In this document: piece by piece, positions 36,999-45,487 of the stretch
How positions within the stretch are numbered: position 1 is the stretch's first letter
Layout: every line of letters starts with the position of its first letter
Assembly (NCBI GenBank): GCA_028283145.1
Contig: JAPYNY010000012.1
Location: 18,209 to 82,208 of the forward strand
Source of the DNA: Candidatus Hopanoidivorans cymbastelae
GTDB taxonomy: Bacteria; Actinomycetota; Acidimicrobiia; Acidimicrobiales; Hopanoidiivorantaceae
Length of the DNA stretch: 64,000 nucleotides
Direction: 5' to 3'
The notes under the pieces: model-generated
What the model was told of the DNA's origin: nothing
The model's input: only the letters and a program-made list of their open reading frames with translations
Database searches by the model: none
Position numbers and translations under genes: made by a program

Positions 36999-37499
36999 TC
37001 AAGCCGCCTTTTCCATTTCGACCTCTTTGGCTGAGGTTCTGGAATGATGCATGATCATCATTGTGGCTATGCCCAATAGCCCAACAACTATGCCCATATC
37101 TGCAAAGTTAAAGATGGGCCACCAAGTCAGATCTATAAAATCCACTACTTTTCCCGACAAAAAACCATCTTCAGCCCGAAAGAGGCGGTCGGCCAGGTTG
37201 CCTATGGCTCCTCCCATGATCAGCCCCGTCAGCACAAGGCTGGCTTTGCTCTGAAATTGTCTGGCAATTGCGAAAGTTGCGATCAAAATCGCAAACCCTA
37301 ACAAACCTATCCAGACTCCATAGTTGCTGGCTATTCCAAAAGCTGAGCCACTGTTGCGAGCAAGTCGCAACCAGAGAGGTCCCAAAATATGCTTAGGCTC
37401 ATCTTCCAGGGTTGCTAGCGCCCACTGCTTAGTCACTAGATCAATGGCTAGCCAAACAGAAGTAACTAGCAGCAGTAGGCCAAATTTTTTTTCAGACAT
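36999..37499 (-). CDS. lspA: lipoprotein signal peptidase (SPase II)
   Basis: A membrane aspartyl protease that cleaves prolipoprotein signal peptides. I use ATG 37497-37499 (166 aa). Four hydrophobic segments and both catalytic Asp motifs are present: GAIGNLADRLF and GKVVDFIDL. The RNSGSAFG substrate-binding block is intact. Codons upstream to 37574 add a non-conserved tail. It precedes rluD directly, a common actinobacterial pairing. Confidence 0.94.
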   Translation of the reverse strand: MSEKKFGLLLLVTSVWLAIDLVTKQWALATLEDEPKHILGPLWLRLARNSGSAFGIASNYGVWIGLLGFAILIATFAIARQFQSKASLVLTGLIMGGAIGNLADRLFRAEDGFLSGKVVDFIDLTWWPIFNFADMGIVVGLLGIATMMIMHHSRTSAKEVEMEKAA

Positions 37500-37602
37500 G
37501 ACTGTTGTATAGCGGCAGTTAAGGGCACTTAGGTTGGGGGCGTCGGAGTTTAGCCCGTATAGCCTGGCCGACAAAGCCTCATGGCGTCAGCCAACAAGCT
37601 GG

Positions 37603-38439
37603 CTACCGCAACAACAATCCGTGAGTCTTCTTCCCAACGGTCTCGGTGGCCCACGGTATGGCCTTCAGGCGAGCCTTGGGGATTGGTTTGCCAGTGCGCT
37701 CACAAATTCCATAAGTTCCATCTCTTATGCGCAGCAGGGCTTGATCAATTTTTTCAACTGTGGCACGAGCGTCAGCGCTAAGAGCCAGATCCTGTTCGCG
37801 CACGATAGCCCAGCTATCTCCTTCAGCCGATTCTTCATCAAATTGCACATCCCCTTGCTCACGGGTCTCAAGCAACTGCTGGGCTTCACTTTCCAGCGAA
37901 ACTGACGAGTTCAAGTATTTTTCTCTTTCCAGTTTTAGCAACTTGACCTGCTGGTCCAGAAATTTTTTGTCAAAAACGGGCTTAGCCTTTTTGGCTTTGG
38001 AAGCTGATTTCGTCTTGGGTCGCGAAGCCTCCTTGGCTTTTTTGGCTTTGGCCGGCTGCTTTGTGCCCACCGACTTGGTGGTGGCTGTTGTCTTAGAAGC
38101 CACCGGCTCGGCAGTGGCTGTTTTCTTGGAAGCAGCTTTTTTGCCAGTAGTTGTTTTTTTGGCACCCTTCTTGGCAGCAGGAGTCTTAGCAGCAGCTTTC
38201 TTAGCGGTAGCTTTCTTGGAAGCAGTCGGCTTGGGGACAGCCTTTTTGGCAGTGGACTTCTTGGCAGCGGTTTTGTTAGCAGCAACCCTTTTGGTAGTTG
38301 AGACACTGGGCTTGGCTGCTTTCTTACTGGTGCTAGTCTTGCCACCAGAGGTCGCCTTGGAAGCTGGTTTAGCTTTCTTGGTGCTCTTGGTGGCAGCTTT
38401 GGACGTTGTTTTTGGGGCGGTGCTCTTAGTGGTAGCCAT
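37603..38439 (-). CDS. TraR/DksA-like protein with a histone-H1-like Lys/Ala tail
   Basis: A 278-aa protein in two parts. Residues 1 to about 155 are a low-complexity, strongly basic tail of AAKK/TAKK/SKKA repeats like histone H1 or HupB tails, likely to bind DNA or RNA. Residues about 157-278 form a coiled-coil plus the DksA/TraR region (LLKLEREKYL onward, ending GTYGICERTGKPIPKARLKAIPWA). Only one Cys remains of the canonical four-Cys zinc finger, so zinc binding there is doubtful. It is divergent from ileS. It may act as an RNA-polymerase-associated or nucleoid protein; this is inference. Confidence 0.85.
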   Translation of the reverse strand: MATTKSTAPKTTSKAATKSTKKAKPASKATSGGKTSTSKKAAKPSVSTTKRVAANKTAAKKSTAKKAVPKPTASKKATAKKAAAKTPAAKKGAKKTTTGKKAASKKTATAEPVASKTTATTKSVGTKQPAKAKKAKEASRPKTKSASKAKKAKPVFDKKFLDQQVKLLKLEREKYLNSSVSLESEAQQLLETREQGDVQFDEESAEGDSWAIVREQDLALSADARATVEKIDQALLRIRDGTYGICERTGKPIPKARLKAIPWATETVGKKTHGLLLR

Positions 38440-38563
38440 CTTGACTTCTGCTGTGTTGTTTTGCTATTGCTCTGCTTCCAAACCTATTGCTAGAAATACG
38501 GCACCCTTTTAGGGTGTATTAAAATTTAGCAAAGGTTGCTGGAAATTTGGAGAATAGTTGCAT

Positions 38564-38592
38564 TTTGCTAGGTTAGCTTTCTAGCCTGCAAA
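38564..38592 (+). promoter_or_regulatory. stable hairpin directly before the ileS start codon
   Basis: TTTGC (38564-38568), one bulged T, then AGGTTAG pairs with CTAGCCT and GCAAA (38588-38592) around a CTTT loop, giving 12 bp with one wobble. It ends 4 nt before the ATG, so the usual Shine-Dalgarno position lies inside the stem; a GGAG at 38549-38552 sits just upstream of the hairpin. A translational control element or a stem that brings the GGAG near the start is plausible. No T-box consensus was found. Confidence 0.5.
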
Positions 38593-38596
38593 TTTG

Positions 38597-41500
38597 ATGT
38601 CAGAAATGCCAAGAGATGCAAAAGATTCCTCGTCGGGAGACTCGCCACAGCACTACCCGGCCGTAGAGCCCAAGCCTGACTTCGCCCAGATTGAGCAAAA
38701 AATACTTGCTTTCTGGAAAGAAAACCAGACTTTTGAACGCTCAGTAGAACAGCGGGCCGGCGGAGGCAACGAATATGTTTTCTATGATGGCCCACCTTTT
38801 GCCAACGGGCTGCCTCACTACGGACATCTGCTGACAGGTTATGTCAAGGATGTTGTTCCAAGGTATCAGACTATGCGTGGAAGGCGTGTGGAGCGAAGGT
38901 TCGGCTGGGACTGTCATGGCTTGCCTCCCGAGATGGAAGTTGAAAAGGAGTTGGGATTGCAAGGGCGCAGAAGCATCGAAGACTTCGGAGTGGAGCAATT
39001 CAATGAGTTTTGCCGAAAATCTGTCATGCGTTATACCGCAGAGTGGGAACACTATGTGGGACGTCAAGCTCGATGGGTGGATTTCCATAACGACTACAAG
39101 ACCATGGATCTTACCTACATGGAGAGCGTCATCTGGGCCTTCAAAGAACTTTGGAACAAGGGCTTGATTTACGAAGCTTACAGGGTCATGCCGTATTCCT
39201 GGGGAGCTCAGACGCCGCTGTCAAATTTTGAAATTCGCCTAGACGACTCCACCAGAAGCCGACAAGACCCGGCCATCACAGTTGCCTTTCAGCTGACTCC
39301 TCAGCCTGGTGATCCCGGCCCGCTCAATTTATTGGCTTGGACCACCACGCCTTGGACTCTGCCCAGCAATCTGGCCCTTGCAGTGCACCCTGAGATGGCC
39401 TATGACATCTGGGAATGTCCCAGGCTGCGCCGCGCCGGTGAAGCTTTTGGCAACTCTGCCGCCGGGGGCCCTGCCACAGGCACAGAACCTACGGAGGACA
39501 CAGAGTTCTTCGTGATGGCGTCTGAAACCTCAGAACAAGTCCTAAGACAAGTCAACTCCAGCCGCAAGGTTGGGACCATGCTGGGTTCTGCTCTGCTGGG
39601 GCGCACTTATCAGCCTATGTTTGAGTATTTTGCTGAAACTCAAGGGGCCTTCAAAATTCTTTCAGGTGATTTCGTAACAGCTGCAGAAGGCACCGGCATT
39701 GTGCATATGGCTCCAGGCTTTGGGGAAGATGATCAAGTTGCCTGTGAAGCCGCTGGTATCGGGGTTGTTGTGCCGGTTGATGACGAAGGCAATTTCACCA
39801 GTCAAGTGTCTGACTGGGCGGGGCGAAACGTGTTTGAGGCCAACAGTGAAATTATTGCTGAGCTGCGCCGAAAAGGTCTGCTGTGGCGACACGACTCAAT
39901 CGAGCACAACTATCCATATTGCTGGCGCACAGATAAGCCGATCATCTACCGGGCTATGAACTCTTGGTATGTGAAGGTAACAGCCATCAGAGACCGCATG
40001 ATGCAGCTCAACCAGCAGATCAACTGGATTCCGCCCCATGTAAGAGATGGCAGATTCGGCAATTGGCTGGAAGGGGTCAGGGACTGGGCCATTAGCCGCA
40101 ACAGATTTTGGGGGGCTCCTCTGCCAGTATGGCGTTCAGACGACCCAAGCTATCCACGAATTGACGTCTATGGCAGCCTAAAAGAGTTGGAAACGGACTT
40201 TGGGGTTCGTCCTTCAGATTTGCATCGCCCTGCCATTGACCAACTGACCCGCCCCAACCCTGATGACCCAACTGGCAAATCCACCATGTGCCGGGTTCCG
40301 GAGGTTTTGGATTGCTGGTTTGAGTCGGGTTCAATGCCTTTTGCGCAGGTGCACTATCCGTTTGAAAACAAGGAGTGGTTTGACCATCACTTCCCCGCAG
40401 ATTTCATTGTGGAATACATCAACCAAACAAGGGGTTGGTTCTACACACTCCATGTTTTGGGCACAGCTTTGTTTGACGCCCCCCCATTCAAGAACGCCAT
40501 CGGACATGGAATTGTGCTGGCAGCTGACGGAAGCAAACTGTCCAAGCGGCTCAAAAACTATCCCGATCCTGAAGAAATCTTCCAAAGCCAAGGGTCGGAT
40601 GCCTTGCGCTGGTATTTGATGTCATCTCCCGTGGTACGCGGGGGCGACCTTCGCATCAGCAAGGACGACATGACAGCTGTAACACGCTTGCTGCTTTACC
40701 CCGTCTGGAATGCCTATAGTTTTTTCTGTCTGTATGCCAACGCAGATGACATACAGGCAGCCCAAGATGCTTCTTCCACCCATGTGCTGGATAGATATAT
40801 CTTGGCCAAAACCGGCCAGCTGGCAGCCAACGTAACTGCTGCCCTAGACGAATATGACCTGCCTCAAGGCTGTGCCCACATCTCAGAGTTCATAGATGCT
40901 CTGAACAACTGGTACATCCGTCGTAGCCGAGACAGATTTTGGGCACCCAAAGAGGTCAATACGCCTGAAGCCTTGCTTGCGAAGCAGCAGGCTTACAATA
41001 CCTTGTACACAGTGCTGATGACATTTGCCAAGCTGCTGGCTCCGCTGCTGCCCCTGATTGCTGAGGAGATTTATTTGGGGTTGGTTTTAGGCACCACTGA
41101 CTTAGCTGACTCAAAGCTGGCTGATCAGGATTCAGCATCCATTAGCGTCCATCTCACAGACTGGCCCAAAGCTGAAGACCTGCCCAAAGACCCGCAGCTT
41201 GTAGTGGCTATGGACAGAGCACGTGAAGTTTGCTCGGCAGCATTGCGGCTCAGGGAAAATGCTAAAGTTCCAGTTCGCATACCTTTGGGCGAGTTGACCA
41301 TTGCTGGCCCAGGCGCCGGGATTTTAGATGAATACGTGGCTCTGGTAGCTGAAGAGGTGAACGTCAAGACAGTCCGACTTGTCAATGAAGCGCCTGGGCA
41401 TTTAGCTGTGGTTTTGAAGCCCAACGGCAAAAAACTGGGCCCCAGACTAAAGGGCAAAATGCAAGCAGTCATTGCTGCGGCCAAGGCTGGAGACTGGCAA

Positions 41501-41944
41501 CTAGTTGACGAAGACAGGGTTGAAATTTGTGGGATCACCCTGGAAGCCGATGAATTTGCCATTTCCTTGGAAACCGATTCTGCCAACCAATCAGAAATGG
41601 CAGCCATAGCCAATGCCGTCTTGAGTGACGGACTTACAGTGGTGAGCTTAGACCTTGAAGTTACACCTGAACTTAAGCGTGAAGGTCAAGCCAGACATCT
41701 AGTTCGGATCATCCAACAGGGCCGAAGAGACCTAGGCTTGGATATTTCCGACCGTATCAACCTCAGCTTGAGCTTGCCTGCCGAGTTGGAAGAAGTGGTG
41801 AAGGAGCACGAGGCTTATGTGGCTGCGCAGGTCCTAGCAGTGTCTGTCAGCTATGTTTCCAGTGCCTTGCTTCAGGCAGAAATTGTGCAAGCAGCAGTTG
41901 AAGGCCAGCAGGTAGCTTTCCAGATTGTCAAAGTTGACTCTTAA
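38597..41944 (+). CDS. ileS: isoleucyl-tRNA synthetase
   Basis: Charges tRNA-Ile, 1115 aa from ATG 38597. It has class I motifs DGPPFANGLPHYGHLL (HIGH-like HYGH) near residue 62 and KLSKRLKNYPDP (KMSKS-like KLSKR), the CP1 editing domain (LAWTTTPWTLPSNLALAV), and a C-terminal anticodon-binding domain ending in a long extension. The length and KLSKR motif match the eukaryote-like IleRS2 type, which is often less sensitive to mupirocin. The 3' end overlaps yggT by 4 bp. Confidence 0.95.
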   Translation: MSEMPRDAKDSSSGDSPQHYPAVEPKPDFAQIEQKILAFWKENQTFERSVEQRAGGGNEYVFYDGPPFANGLPHYGHLLTGYVKDVVPRYQTMRGRRVERRFGWDCHGLPPEMEVEKELGLQGRRSIEDFGVEQFNEFCRKSVMRYTAEWEHYVGRQARWVDFHNDYKTMDLTYMESVIWAFKELWNKGLIYEAYRVMPYSWGAQTPLSNFEIRLDDSTRSRQDPAITVAFQLTPQPGDPGPLNLLAWTTTPWTLPSNLALAVHPEMAYDIWECPRLRRAGEAFGNSAAGGPATGTEPTEDTEFFVMASETSEQVLRQVNSSRKVGTMLGSALLGRTYQPMFEYFAETQGAFKILSGDFVTAAEGTGIVHMAPGFGEDDQVACEAAGIGVVVPVDDEGNFTSQVSDWAGRNVFEANSEIIAELRRKGLLWRHDSIEHNYPYCWRTDKPIIYRAMNSWYVKVTAIRDRMMQLNQQINWIPPHVRDGRFGNWLEGVRDWAISRNRFWGAPLPVWRSDDPSYPRIDVYGSLKELETDFGVRPSDLHRPAIDQLTRPNPDDPTGKSTMCRVPEVLDCWFESGSMPFAQVHYPFENKEWFDHHFPADFIVEYINQTRGWFYTLHVLGTALFDAPPFKNAIGHGIVLAADGSKLSKRLKNYPDPEEIFQSQGSDALRWYLMSSPVVRGGDLRISKDDMTAVTRLLLYPVWNAYSFFCLYANADDIQAAQDASSTHVLDRYILAKTGQLAANVTAALDEYDLPQGCAHISEFIDALNNWYIRRSRDRFWAPKEVNTPEALLAKQQAYNTLYTVLMTFAKLLAPLLPLIAEEIYLGLVLGTTDLADSKLADQDSASISVHLTDWPKAEDLPKDPQLVVAMDRAREVCSAALRLRENAKVPVRIPLGELTIAGPGAGILDEYVALVAEEVNVKTVRLVNEAPGHLAVVLKPNGKKLGPRLKGKMQAVIAAAKAGDWQLVDEDRVEICGITLEADEFAISLETDSANQSEMAAIANAVLSDGLTVVSLDLEVTPELKREGQARHLVRIIQQGRRDLGLDISDRINLSLSLPAELEEVVKEHEAYVAAQVLAVSVSYVSSALLQAEIVQAAVEGQQVAFQIVKVDS

Positions 41945-42201
41945 CACAAAAAACCAATGATGAAAAAAAGCGCAAAGATGACGATCATCGCACTGAAATC
42001 AATGGCAGCCCCACCAACTCTGACTGGAGGGATAACCCGCCTGAGGGTGCCTAGAACAGGTTCGGTAACTCTGAAAAGCCCATAAATTAAACTGCTCAAC
42101 CTAGAGGCTGGGCTAATGGGAAACCAGCTTAAAATCGCTCTAAGAAAAATTATTATCAAAAAGAGCCATAGCAGCAAGCACAGCAGCGACAGCAAAAACA
42201 C
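41941..42201 (-). CDS. YggT family membrane protein
   Basis: An 86-aa protein with two hydrophobic segments (residues 1-25 and about 63-86) joined by the family motif LSWFPISPASRL and a VTEPVLGTLRRVIPP loop. The start is GTG. It lies 20 bp downstream of sepF, the usual YggT position in the actinobacterial division cluster; a role near the divisome or in ion homeostasis is suggested for the family but unproven. Confidence 0.88.
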   Translation of the reverse strand: MFLLSLLCLLLWLFLIIIFLRAILSWFPISPASRLSSLIYGLFRVTEPVLGTLRRVIPPVRVGGAAIDFSAMIVIFALFFIIGFLC

Positions 42202-42221
42202 ATTCTTGGACGGCTAATGCA

Positions 42222-42737
42222 TTAGAAGTGCTGATGGTCTTCCGGGTTGATTTCAACGTCAGGCGGTGCCAATAAATACACCAAATCGGCAACTCGTTCC
42301 ATTTGCCCGCCTAAAGCAAAGCACACGCCACTGGCAAAATCCACAATCCGCCTAGAAATATCCTGCTGAGTTTCTTGCAGGTTGATGATTATTGGCTGCT
42401 CCCGTCTGAGATTTTCACCAATCTCCTTGACCTCCTGAAAAGAATGGGGAGTCAGGACTTGAACTTTTGGAGTTTGACCTTGTGGCATTGGACGAACCGT
42501 TGGGGAGTTGGGGGATAGGGGGTGAAAGCCTGTGGAATCGCTCTTGGGAGTAATGCCTCCCCCACCAGCGCCACCCACGTTATAGGTGGGAGGGGCAAGC
42601 GACAGCGGTTCCATGTCTGAAGGCTCATTTTCATAGGTAAACCCTTCAGTTGGAGGCTCTATGGTTTCCTCGTAGCTTGCGTATTCTTCATCGGCGCTGA
42701 GACCGAGGTAATACATGACCCTCTTGAATCTAGTCAT
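42222..42737 (-). CDS. sepF: cell division protein SepF
   Basis: The FtsZ membrane anchor in organisms without FtsA. It has 171 aa, with an N-terminal amphipathic start (MTRFKRVMYYLGL), an acidic/Gly-Pro-rich linker (about 15-85), and the C-terminal SepF fold (VQVLTPHSFQEVKEIGENLRREQPIIINL, then RRIVDFASGVCFALGG). No ftsA is seen between ftsQ and ftsZ, which fits SepF as the main tether. Confidence 0.93.
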   Translation of the reverse strand: MTRFKRVMYYLGLSADEEYASYEETIEPPTEGFTYENEPSDMEPLSLAPPTYNVGGAGGGGITPKSDSTGFHPLSPNSPTVRPMPQGQTPKVQVLTPHSFQEVKEIGENLRREQPIIINLQETQQDISRRIVDFASGVCFALGGQMERVADLVYLLAPPDVEINPEDHQHF

Positions 42738-42797
42738 TAGTCATTCTTGTCTTATTGGTAGTTGGGGTGGTTTGGTTGCATCAGTTTGGCTACAGAT

Positions 42798-42811
42798 AGT
42801 TTAGCTAAACT
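42798..42811. promoter_or_regulatory. 14-bp perfect palindrome upstream of sepF
   Basis: AGTTTAGCTAAACT is fully self-complementary and lies 61-74 bp before the sepF ATG in the 110-bp gap after yggS. It could be a dimeric regulator site; no T-run follows on the minus strand, so a terminator is unlikely. Confidence 0.4.
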
Positions 42812-42847
42812 TTTTGCACTATTTTGTATTTACGGAATTTGCAGAAT

Positions 42848-43537
42848 TCAAATTGAATAATTGGGGTCAAACAAAATCCTTCCCAGACGAATCGTTGTGG
42901 CACCGTGTTGGACAGCCAACTCAAAATCGCTTGACATGCCCATGCTCAGCTCATCTAGCCCGGCTATGTCACGCAGCTGGTTGCACAGCTTGAAATCAGC
43001 TTCAGCCAAATTTTGCGATCCCGACCTAGCCACACACATAAGCCCTCTGACATCCAACTCAAATTTACGACAACTGACCGCAAAATCAGCAACCTCAGCG
43101 GGCGGCACGCCAGGTCGGTTCGGATCTTGGTTCATTAGGATTTCAATGAAGACGCTAGCTCCTGGGCTATATCTAGCTAGCTTTTCAGCTGCTTTCAGGC
43201 TGTCCAGAGTTTGCCAGACGGAGACAACTTTGCTCAACCGCTTAACCTTGTTGGACTGCAGCTTGCCCTGAAAATGCCAGCGAATAGGCCCTAAATTCAG
43301 CTGACTGGCAGATTCAGATTTTGTCTTTAGATCGCTGGCATAGTTCTCGCCTAAATCATAAAGTCCATTAGCCAGCGCAGCCTTCAGGTGTTCTATGGTG
43401 CCGCCCTTGGTTACAGCCACAATTTTGATGTTCTGGTCGGGTGCGGCAGCGGATGCCAAGCGCCGCCTGACATAGGCCAGTCGCTGTGCCACCAGTTGTG
43501 ATAAATCTTCAGTTTTCACGCCAGACAACCATGGCAT
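42848..43537 (-). CDS. YggS/PLP homeostasis protein
   Basis: A COG0325 pyridoxal-phosphate-binding TIM-barrel protein, 229 aa. KIVAVTKGGTIEHLKAAL contains the PLP lysine, followed by LGENYASDLKTK, RWHFQGKLQSNKVK and the C-terminal SMGMSSDFELAVQHGATTIRLGRILF. It keeps free PLP levels balanced; it has no known enzymatic reaction. The start could be ATG 43537 or GTG 43519; both overlap the pgeF end. Confidence 0.93.
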   Translation of the reverse strand: MPWLSGVKTEDLSQLVAQRLAYVRRRLASAAAPDQNIKIVAVTKGGTIEHLKAALANGLYDLGENYASDLKTKSESASQLNLGPIRWHFQGKLQSNKVKRLSKVVSVWQTLDSLKAAEKLARYSPGASVFIEILMNQDPNRPGVPPAEVADFAVSCRKFELDVRGLMCVARSGSQNLAEADFKLCNQLRDIAGLDELSMGMSSDFELAVQHGATTIRLGRILFDPNYSI

Positions 43538-44237
43538 TCCTGGCTAGCTCGCCTCTGGCTCGATGGGAGAACCAACTGTCTGGATTGCAACTTGTGCAAG
43601 AGCCATGCGTATGAATCTGGGTGACTCCGGCATGCTTCAGCGCCTTTTGGGTGATCAACCCTAGATCTAGTTTCAACTCAGGCTGCCCTTGATCGCTTTG
43701 AGACCTAGTCAGAATATCTGAGCCCCACTTGCGTTGCAATTCAACCGCATCGGCAGGTGAAAAGTCATAACAGCCGGCACAAATATGTGGGCCGACTAAA
43801 GCGACCAGCGAAGAAGAACCACCGGTCGACTGGGAGTCTAAATCTCGCAATTGTTTGACTGCTTCAGCAATAACCCCACCTTGCAGTCCGCGCCAACCGG
43901 CATGGATGGCTGCTAAAGCACCCTTGTTGGACCAGACCGCAATGGGAGCGCAGTCAGCTACTGTAATGCTGAGAGCAACATTGGGTTCGGCAGCTATGAG
44001 AGCATCAGCGATAGAACCCGAAGCCATTTGACCTGCGACTGCTACCTTGCTTCCATGAACTTGACGACACCACACCCATGGAACTGGAGCTATTTGAATT
44101 CTTTGTTGCTGAAGTTCTGCTGTAGCCAAGGTATCATTTACGGCAAAATCTCCGTCCTGGCGCTCTGTAAAGGCGACTACGATGCGGCCAGCTTCTCCGA
44201 GACCAGCTTCTCCTAGTGGAAATTCATATCTCTGCAT
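43509..44237 (-). CDS. pgeF: purine nucleoside phosphorylase / laccase-domain protein (YfiH family)
   Basis: A 242-aa member of the family proposed to clear mis-incorporated peptidoglycan precursors or act on purine nucleosides. Metal/catalytic residues are in the ITVADCAPIAVWS block, IHAGWRGLQGGV (His) and VGPHICAGCYDFS (Cys). It sits between ftsZ and yggS, as in many actinobacteria. Confidence 0.9.
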   Translation of the reverse strand: MQRYEFPLGEAGLGEAGRIVVAFTERQDGDFAVNDTLATAELQQQRIQIAPVPWVWCRQVHGSKVAVAGQMASGSIADALIAAEPNVALSITVADCAPIAVWSNKGALAAIHAGWRGLQGGVIAEAVKQLRDLDSQSTGGSSSLVALVGPHICAGCYDFSPADAVELQRKWGSDILTRSQSDQGQPELKLDLGLITQKALKHAGVTQIHTHGSCTSCNPDSWFSHRARGELARNAMVVWREN

Positions 44238-44306
44238 GCCGCAGAAGTAGTAGTGCCGTCAACTGGATCAAAGAGTCGGGAAACGAGAAAGTAGGAGCCG
44301 CGCATT

Positions 44307-45389
44307 TCACTGCAGAAAGTCTGGCACCGCCCACTCGTCCTCCCCGTCATCTTCCACCTCTAAGACTTCCATTCCAGGGTCTGCGGGAGGCATCTCCACT
44401 ATCACAGCATCGGTTGCCTCGGCAGTGCTGGGTGGTGATTTTGCGGTTCGGTCAAAGCCAGCTGCCAAAACAGTGACCCTGATTTCATTTTCCAGCTCAC
44501 TGTCCAAGTACATTCCCATGATGATGTTTGCATCGTTGTGGGCAACTTCTTTGACAATGTTAGCTGCCCGCTCCAGGTCGGTGATGGTCATGTCTTCATC
44601 GCCGCTGATGGACAGCAAGATACCATGAGCTTGTTCCACAGCATCTTCCAGTAGCGGACTTTGAAGAGCTTTTCTGGCAGCAGCTATGGCTCGTTCTTCA
44701 CCGCTTGCATGGCCGATGCCCATCATGGCTGAGCCAGCTTCTGTCATGATGGTTTTGACGTCGGCAAAGTCGGTATTGATCAACCCGGGTCGCGTGATTA
44801 TGTCTGAGATGCCTCTGACGCCCTGCAATAAAACATCGTCAGCCATGGCAAAGGCTTGCATTATGGGCATATTTTGGTCGGCCTGGTCTAGTAATCGATC
44901 GTTGGGAATCACAATTAAGGTATCCACCTTCTCACGTAGATGCTTGATGCCCTCTTCAGCCTTGACAGACCGAGAACGCCCTTCAAACGAAAACGGCCTG
45001 GTTACCACAGCAACGGTCAGAGCCCCGGAGCCCTTGGCTATTTCAGCTACTATGGGGGCAGCGCCGGTACCCGTTCCACCGCCCTCCCCAGCGGTGATGA
45101 AAATCATGTCGGCACCCTGAAGTGCTTCTTCAATCTCTCGCCTGCTGGACTCGGCTGCCTCATTACCAATCTCAGGGTTGCCGCCGGCTCCCAAGCCCTT
45201 GGTCTTCTCACCACCAATTGAGATCTTCATATCGGCGTCGCTGGTCAGCAGTGCCTGGGCATCAGTATTGATAGTGATAAATTCAACTCCACGCAGTCCG
45301 GTAACGATCATCCTATTAACTGCATTGCCACCACCTCCTCCGACTCCAATTACTTTGATGACAGCAAGATAATTACTTTGTTCTGGCAT
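44307..45389 (-). CDS. ftsZ: cell division protein FtsZ
   Basis: The tubulin-like GTPase that forms the Z-ring. At 360 aa it has the GTP-binding signature [13 protein letters not shown] near residue 105, the N-terminal [14 protein letters not shown], the T7 loop ([11 protein letters not shown]) and an acidic linker ending in the conserved C-terminal peptide AVPDFLQ that binds SepF/FtsA-type partners. The SD AAGGAG lies 7 nt before the ATG. It has its own candidate promoter in the gap after ftsQ. Confidence 0.97.
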   Translation of the reverse strand: MPEQSNYLAVIKVIGVGGGGGNAVNRMIVTGLRGVEFITINTDAQALLTSDADMKISIGGEKTKGLGAGGNPEIGNEAAESSRREIEEALQGADMIFITAGEGGGTGTGAAPIVAEIAKGSGALTVAVVTRPFSFEGRSRSVKAEEGIKHLREKVDTLIVIPNDRLLDQADQNMPIMQAFAMADDVLLQGVRGISDIITRPGLINTDFADVKTIMTEAGSAMMGIGHASGEERAIAAARKALQSPLLEDAVEQAHGILLSISGDEDMTITDLERAANIVKEVAHNDANIIMGMYLDSELENEIRVTVLAAGFDRTAKSPPSTAEATDAVIVEMPPADPGMEVLEVEDDGEDEWAVPDFLQ

Positions 45390-45420
45390 GTTTGACTCCT
45401 TTAGTTTTTACCAAGCCTAT

Positions 45421-45449
45421 AGCTTAGCTTAATGTTTAATCAAAGTCAA
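45421..45449 (-). promoter_or_regulatory. candidate ftsZ promoter
   Basis: On the minus strand TTGACT (45444-45449) and TAAGCT (45421-45426) are separated by 17 bp, a sigma70-like arrangement ending 31 bp before the ftsZ start. Inferred from consensus only. Confidence 0.45.
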
Positions 45450-45454
45450 TAGGC

Positions 45455-45487
45455 AAACACTAAGGGTAAAGTTTAGCCTTAGTGTTT
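45455..45487. repeat. 11-bp perfect inverted repeat between ftsQ and ftsZ
   Basis: AAACACTAAGG (45455-45465) is the exact reverse complement of 45477-45487, with an 11-nt loop. On the transcribed (minus) strand it overlaps the ftsQ stop codon and is not followed by a T-run, so it is more likely an operator, attenuator or processing site than a classical terminator. Confidence 0.6.

Noticed and set aside
37760..38512. 250-aa reading frame on the + strand opposite the DksA-like gene
   Set aside because: It is an Ala/Leu/Val-rich mirror of the Lys/Ala repeat tail on the minus strand and has no recognisable domain.
38440..38596. T-box riboswitch upstream of ileS
   Set aside because: No T-box sequence or specifier stem found; only a local hairpin is supported.
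45455..45487. Rho-independent terminator after ftsQ
   Set aside because: The hairpin is A/T-rich and is not followed by a U-run on the transcribed strand.
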